Assembly (NCBI RefSeq): GCF_035610345.1
Contig: NZ_CP141212.1
Span: 1,245,976 to 1,309,975, forward strand
DNA length: 64,000 nt
DNA from: Sinorhizobium meliloti
Lineage (GTDB): Bacteria; Pseudomonadota; Alphaproteobacteria; Rhizobiales; Rhizobiaceae
Direction: 5' to 3'
Shown here piece after piece: positions 7,978 through 17,727 of the stretch. The notes beneath the pieces were generated by a model. That model saw nothing but the letters and a program-made list of their open reading frames with translations, was not told where the DNA came from and did no database searches. The position numbers were made by a program, and so were the translations under genes. Numbering within the stretch: the stretch's first letter is position 1; every line of letters begins with the position of its first letter.

Positions 7978-10116
7978 ATGTCGGGCATCGGCGGACAGCA
8001 GGATGTGGATATCGATCTCGGCGGGCTTTTTCGCGCCATCTGGCAACGTCGCGTGCGGGTGCTGCTCGCCACGGTCGGGGCCGCTGCCGTCGCCTTCGCG
8101 GCTGCCAAGATGGTCGATCCCGATTACGAGGGCGAAACGCGCGTTCTGATAGAGTCGCGTGAGCCCGAGTTCAGCGGCACCAATCAAGTTTCGCAGAATG
8201 GCTCCGACCGGATGTTCGACGAGTCGGGCATCCTCAGCCAGGTGCAGGTCCTGCGTTCGGCGGACCTTATCAAGCAGGTCGCGCGCAACATGAAGCTTCA
8301 CGAACTCGACGAGTTCGATCCCTCGGCACGGCCTTCTGCCGCGTCCGATCTCCTGGTGATGCTGGGTCTGAAGAAGAATCCTCTCGATTTGCCGCCGGAA
8401 GAACGGGTGCTGAAGGAGTTCGAAGAGAAGCTGCAGGTCTATCAGGTCGAAAAATCGCGTGTGATCGCCATCGCCTTCACCTCGAAGGACGCGAAGCTCG
8501 CAGCCGCCATTCCGAACGAAATGGCCAATGTCTATCTCTCGTTGCAGAGCGGAGCCAAGCTCGACTCGAACTCCGAGGCGAGCCGCTGGCTTGAGCCGGA
8601 GATCGCCAACCTGCGCGAGAAGGTGCGCGAGGCGGAGGCGAAGGTCGCAGGTTACCGCGCCGAGTCTGGCCTGCTTCCGACCGGCGAGACGCAGAATTTT
8701 GCCACGCGCCAGCTTACCGACATTTCGACGGAGCTTGCACGGGTGCGGTCGGAGCGGGCGAACACGGCTGCGCGCGCCGAGGGTATGCGGACGGCGCTCG
8801 CCGACGGCCGTCCGGCGGACACGCTTGCCGACATCGTCGGTTCGCCGATGATTCAGCGTCTCAAGGAGAACCGCGCCAACGTCCAGGCGCAGATCGCCGA
8901 CCTGTCGACGACACTGCTCGACGGCCATCCGCGGTTGAAGGGCCTGAAATCCCAGCTCGAAGGGATCGAAGGGCAGATCCGGTCGGAGACGCGGAAGATT
9001 CTTGCGAGCCTCGAAAATGAGGCGAAGGTCGGGCAACTGCGCGAGCAGCAGCTCGTTCAGCAAATGAACACGCTCAAGGCGCAATCGGCGCAGGCGGGCG
9101 AGGAGGAGGTCGGGCTCCGCGCGCTCGAGCGCGAGGCGACGGCGCAGCGCCAACTGCTCGAAACCTATCTCGCCCGATACCGCGAGGCGACGTCGCGTAC
9201 CGTTGCGAACGCAACTCCGGCCGATGCACGCGTGATTTCGCGCGCCGTGGTCCCGACCGCCCAGAGCTTTCCGAAGGTGCTGCCGATCACGATCGTCGCT
9301 GCCTTTGCCAGCCTCCTGGTCAGTTGCGTCGTCGTCATGCTCGGCGAACTTTTCAGCGGCCGGGCGCTAAGGCCGGTCTCGCTCCCCGAAGCACCGGCCC
9401 CGCGTCAGCCCGCAGAAATGCCTTCAGTCGCTGGCGTGGTCGAAGAAATTCCCGCACCTGCCCTCGTCCCGGCGGAACCTGCGCCTGAGGAAAACGGCGG
9501 CGATGGAAATGCGGCATCGAAGCACGATTTTTCGATCGAGTCGGTGGCCGAACATCTTCGTGCCAATGGCGTGCGGATCGCGGTCTCGGTATCCCCGGGC
9601 GGCGACGAGGGATCGACGGCCACCGTGATGCTGGCGCGCGTTCTGGCCGAAGACGAGCAGAAAGTCGTGCTGATCGACCTTTCCGGTTCGGCCTGTCCGA
9701 CGCGGCTCATGGCACAATCGCAGGACCTTGCCGGGGTTACGAATCTGCTCATGGGCGAAGTCGCCTTCTCCGAGTCGATTCACTCGGACAGGTTGTCCCA
9801 AGCACATATCATACCCCATGGCGACGCCGATCCTCATGCGGCGATGCGCGGCATCGACCGGCTGCAGATTATCATCGACGCGCTCGCCAACGCCTACGAT
9901 CTCGTCCTGATCGAATGCGGGTCGGCCGATGCGGAGGCCGTCGCCAAGGTGGCACGGCACGAGGGCACCGAGATCATTCTGTCGGCACCGTCGATCAGCG
10001 ACGACCAGATCGTCGAGATGCTGATGAGTTTCGGGGAAGCCGGATATCGCGACGTCGTGCTGATGACCGGGAAGGGGCAGGACGGCCCCGATTTTCCCGA
10101 CCGCCGCGCTGCATAA
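7978..10116 (+). CDS. Wzz/GumC-type chain-length protein with degenerate BY-kinase domain
   Basis: A 712-residue inner-membrane polysaccharide co-polymerase (PCP-2 type). An N-terminal Wzz domain has the first membrane helix around residues 25-45 (VRVLLATVGAAAVAFAAAKM). A long coiled-coil periplasmic region follows, and the second membrane helix lies near residues 435-460 (VLPITIVAAFASLLVSCVVV). The cytoplasmic tail aligns with bacterial tyrosine kinases, but the P-loop reads PGGDEGSTATV, with no Lys before Ser/Thr, and the Walker A' motif reads VVLIDLSGS. The C terminus has no tyrosine cluster. It therefore probably no longer phosphorylates, while still controlling chain length with the OPX lipoprotein. 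GGAG precedes the chosen ATG. Confidence 0.88.
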   Translation: MSGIGGQQDVDIDLGGLFRAIWQRRVRVLLATVGAAAVAFAAAKMVDPDYEGETRVLIESREPEFSGTNQVSQNGSDRMFDESGILSQVQVLRSADLIKQVARNMKLHELDEFDPSARPSAASDLLVMLGLKKNPLDLPPEERVLKEFEEKLQVYQVEKSRVIAIAFTSKDAKLAAAIPNEMANVYLSLQSGAKLDSNSEASRWLEPEIANLREKVREAEAKVAGYRAESGLLPTGETQNFATRQLTDISTELARVRSERANTAARAEGMRTALADGRPADTLADIVGSPMIQRLKENRANVQAQIADLSTTLLDGHPRLKGLKSQLEGIEGQIRSETRKILASLENEAKVGQLREQQLVQQMNTLKAQSAQAGEEEVGLRALEREATAQRQLLETYLARYREATSRTVANATPADARVISRAVVPTAQSFPKVLPITIVAAFASLLVSCVVVMLGELFSGRALRPVSLPEAPAPRQPAEMPSVAGVVEEIPAPALVPAEPAPEENGGDGNAASKHDFSIESVAEHLRANGVRIAVSVSPGGDEGSTATVMLARVLAEDEQKVVLIDLSGSACPTRLMAQSQDLAGVTNLLMGEVAFSESIHSDRLSQAHIIPHGDADPHAAMRGIDRLQIIIDALANAYDLVLIECGSADAEAVAKVARHEGTEIILSAPSISDDQIVEMLMSFGEAGYRDVVLMTGKGQDGPDFPDRRAA

Positions 10117-10118
10117 CG

Positions 10119-11363
10119 TCATGGTTCATCCGGGCTTGCAGCCGATGTCTGCCGCCGCCGCTGCCGTTGAATGAAGGCATAAAGCGTTTCGTTGGTCTTG
10201 ACCAACCGTTTCGCCCCGGCGATCGCCCGGAAACCGCCGGCGGCCAGCCGACCGCGGAACGTGAGGGGCAGAACGATGTCGCGCAACGGGGTTTCCACCG
10301 TGCACCACGACCGCTTGTAAGGCTGGTCGCCGATGCCGAAGTCGAAGACGGCGACGCCTTCCGCGCAGAGGCGCTCGATCATTCTGTAGAACAGCAACTC
10401 GCCCGGGCTGGCGTCCGCGGCGATTTCCTCGTCGATCGAACCGAACTGGCAGATGACGTGGTCGCCCTTGCGTGAGAGACCGGCGACCGCGAGAATTCGG
10501 CCAGAATATTCGCCCCTCAGTCTTATCGCATTGAGTTCGAGGAGGGGTTCGGGCGCTCGGGCATCGATCAGCGCATGGAAAAAGGCGCGCGTCTGGGCAT
10601 CACGAAAGGCATCCGGCAGGCCGAGTGTCTCGAAGCGGGCGGATTTCTGGCGGAAGAAAGTCTCGAGCAGGGCGTGGGCCTCCTGCGTTTCGCGAGCGAT
10701 AACATAATCATAGCCGCCAATCTCGGCGAGGCGCCTTTCGGATATGCGCATCTTCTTGCGCCGCCGCTTGGCATTGATCTGGGCGAGTGTGTGCTCGATC
10801 GTGCCGAGAAGCGGCAATTGGAAGGAGGCGTTCGGGTTCTCGATGCCGGCCAGAGCGGCGAGGGGGTGCGGCGCGCCGCGCCAGATCTGCGGCGTCCGGT
10901 CGAACACGATCACGTCCGCGAAACGGCGGAGCTGGCGACCGATGCCGCCGGTGAGCGCTGCCGTGAGCTCCGCAGCGGGCGCATTGTCGATGCCGGGGCC
11001 GAACAGGCCGGTGTTGAGATTGCTGTGCTCCGAGCCGATCAGGCGCGCCGCGCGGAAAAGCCGGCCGCGTTCGATCTCGAACGGGAGGAGAAAAAGCGGC
11101 TCCCTGCCAGCCGCACCACGAACGATCAGCAGTTCGCTGCCATGCGTCTTTGTCCACGCCGCACACCAGTCGAAGCTCTGGTGCAGCGAATTGCCGCTGC
11201 TTCCGTCAAGCGCGCGCCACTCCGCTTCGATCTCGTCCATGTCCGCGTGGACGGAGATGGTGATCCGGCCGGCAGCGCTGCCTTCACGGGCGACGCTCGC
11301 GGCCGAAAGATACCGCCCGGCGCTGGCTTCCGGTGAAAGGGTGAAATCGGAACTTGCCATCAT
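10119..11363 (-). CDS. FemAB/CelD-type acyltransferase (GNAT fold)
   Basis: A 414-residue protein with a C-terminal Acetyltransf_6 (GNAT) domain: ELNAIRLRGEYSGRILAVAGLSR, then AADASPGELLFYRMIERL and VFDFGIGDQPYKRSW. Proteins of this type, annotated as cellulose biosynthesis protein CelD or FemAB-related, often sit in polysaccharide clusters and are thought to acylate sugars. The stop lies two bases from the stop of the convergent Wzz-like gene, so it closes the cluster on this side. The substrate is unknown. There is no signal peptide, so it should work in the cytoplasm. Confidence 0.75.
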   Translation of the reverse strand: MMASSDFTLSPEASAGRYLSAASVAREGSAAGRITISVHADMDEIEAEWRALDGSSGNSLHQSFDWCAAWTKTHGSELLIVRGAAGREPLFLLPFEIERGRLFRAARLIGSEHSNLNTGLFGPGIDNAPAAELTAALTGGIGRQLRRFADVIVFDRTPQIWRGAPHPLAALAGIENPNASFQLPLLGTIEHTLAQINAKRRRKKMRISERRLAEIGGYDYVIARETQEAHALLETFFRQKSARFETLGLPDAFRDAQTRAFFHALIDARAPEPLLELNAIRLRGEYSGRILAVAGLSRKGDHVICQFGSIDEEIAADASPGELLFYRMIERLCAEGVAVFDFGIGDQPYKRSWCTVETPLRDIVLPLTFRGRLAAGGFRAIAGAKRLVKTNETLYAFIQRQRRRQTSAASPDEP

Positions 11364-11520
11364 TGTCGATCCGCATGCGTGATGCAGCCATTGAAACGGG
11401 AATTCTGATAGATCTGATTAATCCGGCAGGCACGCGCGTGCCCGGCAGACAACAGGGTTAGGAGAATATGAAGCCGGAACAGGCGGCCGCTGGAAATGCT
11501 GGCAAAGCGGCCGGTAGAAT

Positions 11521-12261
11521 TCAGTCGAGGAATCCGGTCGCGAGCGCCGTTGCCCATTCGGCGCGGCCGCGTTCGGCCGCGAGGAGCGACGCCGCCATGT
11601 GATCGTAGCCGACACAGCGGAAGGTGACGTTCCAGTCGCCGGATGCCATCTCGACGATGGCGTAGCGGGCATCCGGCGAACCGGTTTCGACCTTGTGCGC
11701 GACTGGCCGGTCGTCGCCATAGGCCGGGCATCCGACACTGCCCGGATTGACCAGGAGCCGCCCGCCCGAAAGCCGCAGGGCACGTTGAACATGCGTGTGG
11801 CCGCAGAGGATTACGGGGTGCTCGATGTCGTCGGCAAAGCGCTCGATCTCCGCGCGCCGCGCCATGTGAACGATGCCGTCGCCCGTCAGCGCTTCCATCC
11901 AGTAGGCCTCGTCGCTCGTCGGCGTGCCATGGCAGAGAAAGAGAGCGTCCCGATAGACGAGGGTCGCCGGCAGAGCGGCCAGCCAGTCGAGGTGGCGCTC
12001 ATCGAGTTCTTCATGGGCGGAGCGGTCGGACAATCCCATGCGGGCAGGGTCGAGCGTGAGAAGATAGCGGTCGTGATTGCCGCGTATCGCAGCGGTACGG
12101 CGGCCGATCAGGATCTCCGCTGTCCGCGCGGCATTCAGCGGGCCGCTCAGATGATCGCCAAGATTGACGATCTCGTCGATGCCCTGTGCGTCGATGTCGT
12201 CAAGCACGGCCTCGAGCGCGAGGTCGTTGCCGTGAACATCGGAAATCACCGCGATTCTCAT
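11521..12261 (-). CDS. calcineurin-like metallophosphoesterase
   Basis: A 246-residue protein with the complete metallophosphoesterase metal-binding set: ISDVHGNDLALEAVL at the N terminus, then NLGDHLSGP, RGNHDRYL, HGTP and CGHTHVQR. It belongs to the YfcE/MJ0936-like phosphodiesterases; the physiological substrate cannot be predicted. ATG 12261 is used because the sequence before it is only the antisense of ctaA. It is followed upstream by a small membrane protein gene 11 bases away on the same strand. Confidence 0.88.
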   Translation of the reverse strand: MRIAVISDVHGNDLALEAVLDDIDAQGIDEIVNLGDHLSGPLNAARTAEILIGRRTAAIRGNHDRYLLTLDPARMGLSDRSAHEELDERHLDWLAALPATLVYRDALFLCHGTPTSDEAYWMEALTGDGIVHMARRAEIERFADDIEHPVILCGHTHVQRALRLSGGRLLVNPGSVGCPAYGDDRPVAHKVETGSPDARYAIVEMASGDWNVTFRCVGYDHMAASLLAAERGRAEWATALATGFLD

Positions 12262-12272
12262 GCCCGGAAACC

Positions 12273-12485
12273 TCAGTGATCGGCGGCGGGTTTTTCCATC
12301 CATTTGATGATCAGCATGGCGGGAAGGACCCACAGCAGGCCGGTGAAGAAGAAATAAAGCAGATGCACCCACCAGGGAGACGCGCCGAGCAGCAGGGAAG
12401 CGAAGGTAACGGCCGCAAGTGCGTAGACGACGACGAGGATGATGAGCAGGACGGTACCGATCAGTTTTCGGAGGCGTACGGGCAT
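12273..12485 (-). CDS. small two-helix membrane protein (DUF2842-like)
   Basis: A 70-residue protein, MPVRLRKLIGTVLLIILVVVY at its start, with two hydrophobic helices (about residues 8-28 and 36-58) separated by LLGASPWWVH and a charged C terminus KWMEKPAADH. It resembles the DUF2842 family of alphaproteobacterial inner-membrane proteins, of unknown function. An ATG 18 codons upstream exists, but the extra residues are proline- and arginine-rich and untypical. It sits 11 bases upstream of the phosphoesterase and probably shares its transcript. Confidence 0.7.
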   Translation of the reverse strand: MPVRLRKLIGTVLLIILVVVYALAAVTFASLLLGASPWWVHLLYFFFTGLLWVLPAMLIIKWMEKPAADH

Positions 12486-12660
12486 TTTTCGATCTTTCGG
12501 TGGCGGCAGCGTTGGCACTCGGGCGGCCCGCGACGGCATGCCGCAAAGGGTTCGGCCTTGTTTTGCACGGCACTCTGGTGCAAATCAACGGCTTTGAGAC
12601 CGTCCTGACCGGCAATGCCGGCACAGCGGTACCGTTTCCGGCGACAGATGAGGAAGTGCC

Positions 12661-13764
12661 ATGGCCCACGCCGAATTGGCAACAGAACAGATGCTGCTCA
12701 AAGAGATCGGCAGAACCGAGCGCAACCGCCGGCAGATCCGCGGCTGGCTCGCCGCCGTTCTTTTCGCTCTGTTTGCACTGGTGCTCGTCGGAGGGGCGAC
12801 GCGGCTGACCGAATCCGGCTTGTCGATCACCGAGTGGAAACCCGTCCACGGCGTCATACCGCCGCTCTCCGCGGAGGAATGGGAGGAGGAATTCCGCCTC
12901 TACCAGCGCATTCCGCAATATGAGCAGATCAACAAAGGCATGACGGTGGACGAGTTCAAGACCATCTTCTGGTGGGAATGGGCGCACCGGCTGCTCGCGC
13001 GCGGCATCGGGGTGATCTTCGCTTTGCCGTTCTTCTTCTTCTGGATCACGGGGCGGATCGAGCGGCGTCTGCGGCTGCCGCTTCTCGGAATCCTGGCGCT
13101 CGGCGGTTTTCAGGGATTCATCGGCTGGTGGATGGTATCCTCCGGTCTGGCGGAACGGACCGCAGTCAGCCAGTACCGGCTTGCCACGCATCTGACCATC
13201 GCCTGCCTGATCTTTGCCGCCTGCATGTGGATTTACCGGGGGCTGTGTCCGCATTCCGACGACGCGCATCCGACGAAAAGGTCGCAAGGCATGGCGGCGG
13301 CCATCGCGATCATGAGCCTCTTCCAGATCTATCTGGGCGCGATCGTCGCGGGTCTCGATGCGGGTCTGAGCTACAACACTTGGCCGCTGATGGACGGGGC
13401 GATCGTGCCGGGCGGTCTGTTCGTGCAGCAGCCCGCCTGGATCAATCTCTTCGAAAATCCGAAGACGGTGCAGTTCGTACACCGTCTCGGCGCCTATCTG
13501 CTGTTCGCACTGGCGCTTTGGCACATGATCGCATCCCTCCGCGCCGCGCCGGAGACGACACATGCCCGCCGCTCGGTACTCCTGTTCGCGCTGGTGACGG
13601 TGCAGGCGGCAATCGGCATCACGACGTTGCTTCTGCAGGTACCGATCGGCTGGGGCGTATTGCATCAGGGCGGCGCCCTCGTCGTGCTCGGCTTCGCGAT
13701 CGCCCATTGGCGCGGTTTCGTCGGCACCTATCCGACAGACACGGCGATAGAAATGCGCGACTGA
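12661..13764 (+). CDS. ctaA: heme A synthase (COX15/CtaA)
   Basis: A 367-residue, eight-helix inner-membrane protein that oxidises heme O to heme A for aa3-type cytochrome oxidase. The alphaproteobacterial type-2 form is recognised by [64 protein letters not shown] and VLHQGGAL, which include the conserved heme-ligand histidines of both four-helix halves. It is transcribed alone and ends at a strong shared terminator before the convergent argC. Confidence 0.95.
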   Translation: MAHAELATEQMLLKEIGRTERNRRQIRGWLAAVLFALFALVLVGGATRLTESGLSITEWKPVHGVIPPLSAEEWEEEFRLYQRIPQYEQINKGMTVDEFKTIFWWEWAHRLLARGIGVIFALPFFFFWITGRIERRLRLPLLGILALGGFQGFIGWWMVSSGLAERTAVSQYRLATHLTIACLIFAACMWIYRGLCPHSDDAHPTKRSQGMAAAIAIMSLFQIYLGAIVAGLDAGLSYNTWPLMDGAIVPGGLFVQQPAWINLFENPKTVQFVHRLGAYLLFALALWHMIASLRAAPETTHARRSVLLFALVTVQAAIGITTLLLQVPIGWGVLHQGGALVVLGFAIAHWRGFVGTYPTDTAIEMRD

Positions 13765-13784
13765 TTTGCCTGCGATCGAACGAA

Positions 13785-13819
13785 CGAAAACCCCGGCAGG
13801 AACGCTGCCGGGGTTTTCG
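13785..13819. terminator. bidirectional terminator between ctaA and argC
   Basis: A perfect 14-bp stem (13785-13798 with 13806-13819) around a 7-base loop. The stem has AAAA and TTTT edges, so it can end transcripts from both the plus-strand ctaA and the minus-strand argC, whose ends face each other here. Confidence 0.85.
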
Positions 13820-13834
13820 TCTCGACTCGCCGTG

Positions 13835-14767
13835 TCAGGCGGACAGCATCAGGTCCATGTTCTGGACGGCGGCGCCCGAGGCGCCCTTGCCGAGATTGTC
13901 GAGCAGCGCGACCAGATTGACATGCGCTCCACCCTGGGTACCGAAAACGAAAAGCTTCATGGCGTCGCTGCCGGCGAGCTCCGTCGCATCGATCCGGGCG
14001 AGCTTGGCGCTCTCCTCAAGCGGCACGACGTCAACGATCGACTGTCCCGCATAATGGTCGACGAGGGCCCGATGGATCGTTTCCAGCGTTGCACCGGCTG
14101 CCAGGTCCTCGAGATAAAGCGGCACCTGCACGATCATCCCCTGCGCGAACTTGCCGACGGAAGGGCTGAAGACCGGCGCGCGCTCGAGAAGCCCGTGCAT
14201 CTTCATTTCCGGCACGTGCTTGTGCTTCAGCGTAAGCCCGTAGAGGAAATGCGGCGCGTCGATGTGGTCCGGATTCTTGTCGTCCTCCATCTGCGCGATC
14301 ATCTGCTTGCCGCCGCCGGTATAGCCGGAAACCGCATTGACGGTGACGGGATAGCCGTCCGGCAGGATGCCCGCCTGACGCAGAGGGCGAATCAGGGCGA
14401 TCGCTCCGGTCGGGTAGCAGCCGGGATTGGCGACATGGCGCGCGTCGCGGATCCGCTGGGGCTGCGCCTTGTCCATTTCGGCAAAGCCATAGGCCCAGTC
14501 GGGCGCGACGCGATGCGCGGTCGACGTATCAATGATGCGCACGCGATTGTTTCCGGCAACCATGGCAACGGCCTCCCGCGAGGCGTCGTCCGGTAGGCAT
14601 AGGATGGCGATATCGGCGCTGTTCAGGAGATCCTCGCGCATCGCTGCATTGCGTCGCTCCGCTTCCGGAATGGACAGGAGTTCGAGATCCGTACGGCCGG
14701 CCATGCGCACACGGATCTGCAGGCCCGTCGTGCCGTGTTCGCCATCGATAAAGATCTTCGGTTTCAT
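13835..14767 (-). CDS. argC: N-acetyl-gamma-glutamyl-phosphate reductase, short type
   Basis: A 310-residue enzyme of arginine biosynthesis that reduces N-acetylglutamyl 5-phosphate to the semialdehyde with NADPH. It is the short (type 2) ArgC form. Motifs include the N-terminal [15 protein letters not shown] dinucleotide loop, the catalytic cysteine in ANPGCYPTG, and [11 protein letters not shown] 14767 follows an AGGA ribosome-binding site; an in-frame ATG 22 codons upstream gives residues foreign to the family. It lies in the same direction as speB, rpsI and rplM, which are upstream. Confidence 0.93.
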   Translation of the reverse strand: MKPKIFIDGEHGTTGLQIRVRMAGRTDLELLSIPEAERRNAAMREDLLNSADIAILCLPDDASREAVAMVAGNNRVRIIDTSTAHRVAPDWAYGFAEMDKAQPQRIRDARHVANPGCYPTGAIALIRPLRQAGILPDGYPVTVNAVSGYTGGGKQMIAQMEDDKNPDHIDAPHFLYGLTLKHKHVPEMKMHGLLERAPVFSPSVGKFAQGMIVQVPLYLEDLAAGATLETIHRALVDHYAGQSIVDVVPLEESAKLARIDATELAGSDAMKLFVFGTQGGAHVNLVALLDNLGKGASGAAVQNMDLMLSA

Positions 14768-14860
14768 GATTTTCCTGCTCCTGCAGTCCGTTAGCGGCGT
14801 TTCCGGAATCAGTCTGGCATAGAATTGAATCAATTTCTTGGGCGCGCGCCGCCGCTTCGA

Positions 14861-15817
14861 TCAGCCGCGCCTCTCCGCCAGCCACTCGGCACGCAGGCCC
14901 AGCATATACATGGCGATGGTCGAGCCAGCAATGGCGGTGAGGTCCGCGTGGTCGTAGGCAGGCGCCACCTCGACCACGTCGCTCCCGGCGATATGAAGCG
15001 CGCCGAGTTTGCGCAGGACCGACAGTATCTTTGCGCTTGACGGGCCGCCGGCCACGGGCGTGCCGGTGCCGGGCGCAAAGGCCGGGTCAAGGCAATCTAT
15101 ATCGAAGGTCAGATAGGCGGGGCGGCTGTCGACATGGCGGATGATGGTATCGGCGATCTCCTCGGCGCGCATCTCCTCGAGCTCGTCGCCGTAGACGATC
15201 CGAAGGCCGCAATCGTCCGGAGCATGCGTCCGGATGCCGATCTGGATCGAGCGTTCCACGTCGATCAGTCCCTCGCGTGCCGCGCGGCCGACGAAGGAGC
15301 CATGGTCGATGCGGCCTTTCTCGTCCGGCCAGGTGTCCTGATGGGCGTCGAACTGGACGAGGGCGAGGGGTCCGTGCAGGGCTGCATGGGCCCTGAGGAT
15401 CGGATAGGTGACGAAGTGGTCGCCGCCGAGGGTCAGCAGGTAGGCGCCGGACTTCAGGATTTTCGACGCCTCGCGCTCGATCGTCTGGGGAGTCTTCGCA
15501 TGGTTGCCGTAGTCGAGCAGACAATCGCCGTAATCGATCGTCGCCATGTAGGCAAACAGGTCGCGCTGGAACGGATATTGCGGATCGTTGTCGAAGATCG
15601 CCGATGCGCGTCGGATCGCCTGTGGCCCGAAGCGCGCGCCGGGGCGATTCGACGTCGCCGCATCGAACGGGATTCCCCAGACGACCGCCTCCACACCCTT
15701 GAGCTCTTTGGTGTATTTCCGCCGCATGAAGGAAAGGATGCCGGCATGCGTCGGATCGGAGGCCGCCGCCGTCAGTGATTTTGCAGTGATCGCGTGGTCG
15801 ATCGACTTGTTGGCCAT
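14861..15817 (-). CDS. speB: agmatinase-type ureohydrolase
   Basis: A 318-residue member of the arginase/agmatinase family, which hydrolyses a guanidino compound to urea and an amine. The dinuclear manganese ligands are present in GGDHFVTYP, DAHQDTWPDE and FDIDCLDPAFAPGTGTP. The RPGARFGPQAIRRAS segment and overall length fit bacterial agmatinases (putrescine formation) rather than RocF arginases. Related enzymes can use other guanidines, so the substrate is inferred. GGGAGAAC precedes ATG 15817. Confidence 0.88.
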   Translation of the reverse strand: MANKSIDHAITAKSLTAAASDPTHAGILSFMRRKYTKELKGVEAVVWGIPFDAATSNRPGARFGPQAIRRASAIFDNDPQYPFQRDLFAYMATIDYGDCLLDYGNHAKTPQTIEREASKILKSGAYLLTLGGDHFVTYPILRAHAALHGPLALVQFDAHQDTWPDEKGRIDHGSFVGRAAREGLIDVERSIQIGIRTHAPDDCGLRIVYGDELEEMRAEEIADTIIRHVDSRPAYLTFDIDCLDPAFAPGTGTPVAGGPSSAKILSVLRKLGALHIAGSDVVEVAPAYDHADLTAIAGSTIAMYMLGLRAEWLAERRG

Positions 15818-15921
15818 GCTGTTCTCCCGACAGATGTGCGGGACGTTGGCCAATCGATCGGGGCAAGGCAAGAGCCCGGCGTCAAAAAATCATGTGCACG
15901 GGGACGCTATGGATGCACATG

Positions 15922-15948
15922 AAAAAAGGCCGGGACGAGCCCGGCCTT
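15922..15948 (-). terminator. terminator of the rplM-rpsI operon
   Basis: A 9-bp GC-rich stem, AAGGCCGGG pairing with CCCGGCCTT, around a 5-base loop. On the minus strand it is followed by a run of six T. It lies 23 bases past the rpsI stop and separates the ribosomal genes from speB. Confidence 0.85.
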
Positions 15949-15970
15949 CGAAAGTGCAGTCTGCAAGCGA

Positions 15971-16438
15971 TTAGCGCTTGGAGAACTGGAACGAACGACG
16001 TGCCTTGGCACGACCGTACTTCTTGCGCTCGACCACGCGGCTGTCGCGGGTGAGGAAGCCGCCGCGCTTCAGAACGGGACGCAGGCCCGGTTCGAAGTAG
16101 GTGAGGGCCTTGGAAATGCCGTGACGAACGGCACCGGCCTGGCCGGAAAGGCCGCCGCCGGCAACGGTCGCGTCGATGTCGAACTGGCCGTCACGGGCTG
16201 CCGCGACGACCGGCTGCTGCAGGATCATCTGCAGAACGGGACGGGCGAAGTAGTCCGAGAAAGGCTTGCCGTTGATGGTGATCTTGCCGGAACCGGCCTT
16301 GATCCAAACGCGGGCGACGGCGTCCTTGCGCTTGCCGGTCGCATAGGAGCGGCCCTGGGCGTCGACTTTCTTGACGTGAACCGGAGCAGCCGGTTCCGCG
16401 GTCGTGGCGATTTCCTTGAGAGCGGAAAGGTCAGCCAT
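15971..16438 (-). CDS. rpsI: 30S ribosomal protein S9
   Basis: A 155-residue S9 protein. An N-terminal extension of about 28 residues typical of alphaproteobacteria precedes the core ([44 protein letters not shown]). The end is the invariant tail of basic residues, [16 protein letters not shown], that reaches the P-site tRNA. It follows rplM after two bases in the usual L13-S9 pair and is closed by its own terminator. Confidence 0.97.
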   Translation of the reverse strand: MADLSALKEIATTAEPAAPVHVKKVDAQGRSYATGKRKDAVARVWIKAGSGKITINGKPFSDYFARPVLQMILQQPVVAAARDGQFDIDATVAGGGLSGQAGAVRHGISKALTYFEPGLRPVLKRGGFLTRDSRVVERKKYGRAKARRSFQFSKR

Positions 16439-16440
16439 TA

Positions 16441-16905
16441 TCAGGCGCTCCTTGTGTTCTTGCTGTTCAGCTTGGCGACGTCGAGGACGGCCGGCTGCTG
16501 TGCTTCATGCGGGTGGTTCGAGCCGGCGTAGACACGCAGGTTCTTCATCTGGCGACGGCCGAGCGGGCCGCGCGGAACCATGCGCTCGACTGCCTTCTCG
16601 ATGACGCGCTCCGGGAAGCGACCTTCGATGATCTGGCGCGCGGTGCGCTCCTTGATGCCGCCGGGGTAACCGGTGTGCCAGTAGTACTTCTTGTCGGTGT
16701 ACTTCTTGCCGGTGAGGACGGCCTTCTCTGCATTGATGACGATGACGTTGTCGCCGTCGTCGACATGCGGCGTGTAGGTGGCTTTATGCTTGCCGCGCAG
16801 GCGGTTTGCGATAAGGGAAGCGAGGCGACCGACAACGAGGCCTTCGGCGTCGATGATGATCCACTTCTTCTCCACCTCTGCAGGCTTCTGAACGAAGGTT
16901 GCCAT
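16441..16905 (-). CDS. rplM: 50S ribosomal protein L13
   Basis: A 154-residue L13 protein, an early assembly protein of the large subunit. Diagnostic stretches are [57 protein letters not shown] and [16 protein letters not shown]. It is the first gene of the pair with rpsI. The 220 bases before it (16906-17125) must hold the promoter; I could not single out one convincing site. Confidence 0.97.
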   Translation of the reverse strand: MATFVQKPAEVEKKWIIIDAEGLVVGRLASLIANRLRGKHKATYTPHVDDGDNVIVINAEKAVLTGKKYTDKKYYWHTGYPGGIKERTARQIIEGRFPERVIEKAVERMVPRGPLGRRQMKNLRVYAGSNHPHEAQQPAVLDVAKLNSKNTRSA

Positions 16906-17125
16906 ATCTAAACTCTTTCGTTTGGACCCGGAAACGAAGCCGGGCGTTTCTTGTTGCTTGCTTTGACCTCGATGAGGGCAAAAAAGACGGCAGCCCAGTC
17001 GGACCGCGATCTGGGGCAGCTTATAAGGAAGCTCGCCATCAAGGTCAAGGCCGACTTTCCGCGCACCGTGAAAGAAGATGAAGCAAATTCATATAGTTAC
17101 CAGTGTGGTATTATTATACCGCACC

Positions 17126-17557
17126 TCAACGGGGCGGAATCGAATAGGTCGCCGTCGCATGCGCGATCAAATCGGGACTTGCTACCGTCTTTATCGAGGC
17201 GTCGAGAACGGCCAGCCGTTTGCCGAGTTTGAGAATCCGGCAGGTACATTCGAGTGGTTCCGGTTCCGGCTTGCGCAGGAAGTTGATGTTGAGGCTGGTG
17301 GTGACGGCAAGCGCGACCGGACCAATATGTGCGATGAGCGCGATATAGGCCGACACGTCCGCCAGCGCGAAGAGCGTCGGGCCCGAGACAGTACCGCCCG
17401 GACGGATGTGGCGCTCGTTCGGGTCGAGCCGCATCGTGGCGAAGCCCGGTCCGGTCTCGGTCACCGCGAAGACCTTTCCGTCGGTGTGGACCTGCGGAAA
17501 ATCGGTGTCGAGAAAGCGGTTGAGCTCCTCGACGGTCATGACCGGCTGCAAGGTCAT
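17126..17557 (-). CDS. hotdog-fold thioesterase (PaaI-like)
   Basis: A 143-residue acyl-CoA thioesterase of the hotdog superfamily. The core reads HIRPGGTVSGPTLFALADVS, with Gly-Gly-x-x-(S/A)-G leading into the long helix as in PaaI-type enzymes, then SLNINFLRKPEPE and ATATYSIPPR. The start is set at MTLQPVMTVEEL; the longer frame upstream is low-quality sequence. It is divergent from an enoyl-CoA hydratase gene 170 bases away, which suggests a shared role in acyl-CoA turnover. The natural substrate is unknown. Confidence 0.82.
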   Translation of the reverse strand: MTLQPVMTVEELNRFLDTDFPQVHTDGKVFAVTETGPGFATMRLDPNERHIRPGGTVSGPTLFALADVSAYIALIAHIGPVALAVTTSLNINFLRKPEPEPLECTCRILKLGKRLAVLDASIKTVASPDLIAHATATYSIPPR

Positions 17558-17727
17558 CGCGTTCTCTCCCGTGTTACTTGCCTCGGTTGCACCCGTTACA
17601 AAACGTCCTGGAGCGCCGTGCAAGCCGGAAATTGGTCTAAGGCAGTCATAGGTCAGTCGGGAGCGCGGGGTTGAAAGAGCGCCGACGGCGGCGTACCACG
17701 ACACGAACTTCGATATGGGAGAGAGCC

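Noticed and set aside
12262-13707. Long N-terminal extension of the phosphoesterase frame
   Set aside because: It is the antisense of ctaA and of the DUF2842-like gene. The family start MRIAVISDVHGN at 12261 is clear.
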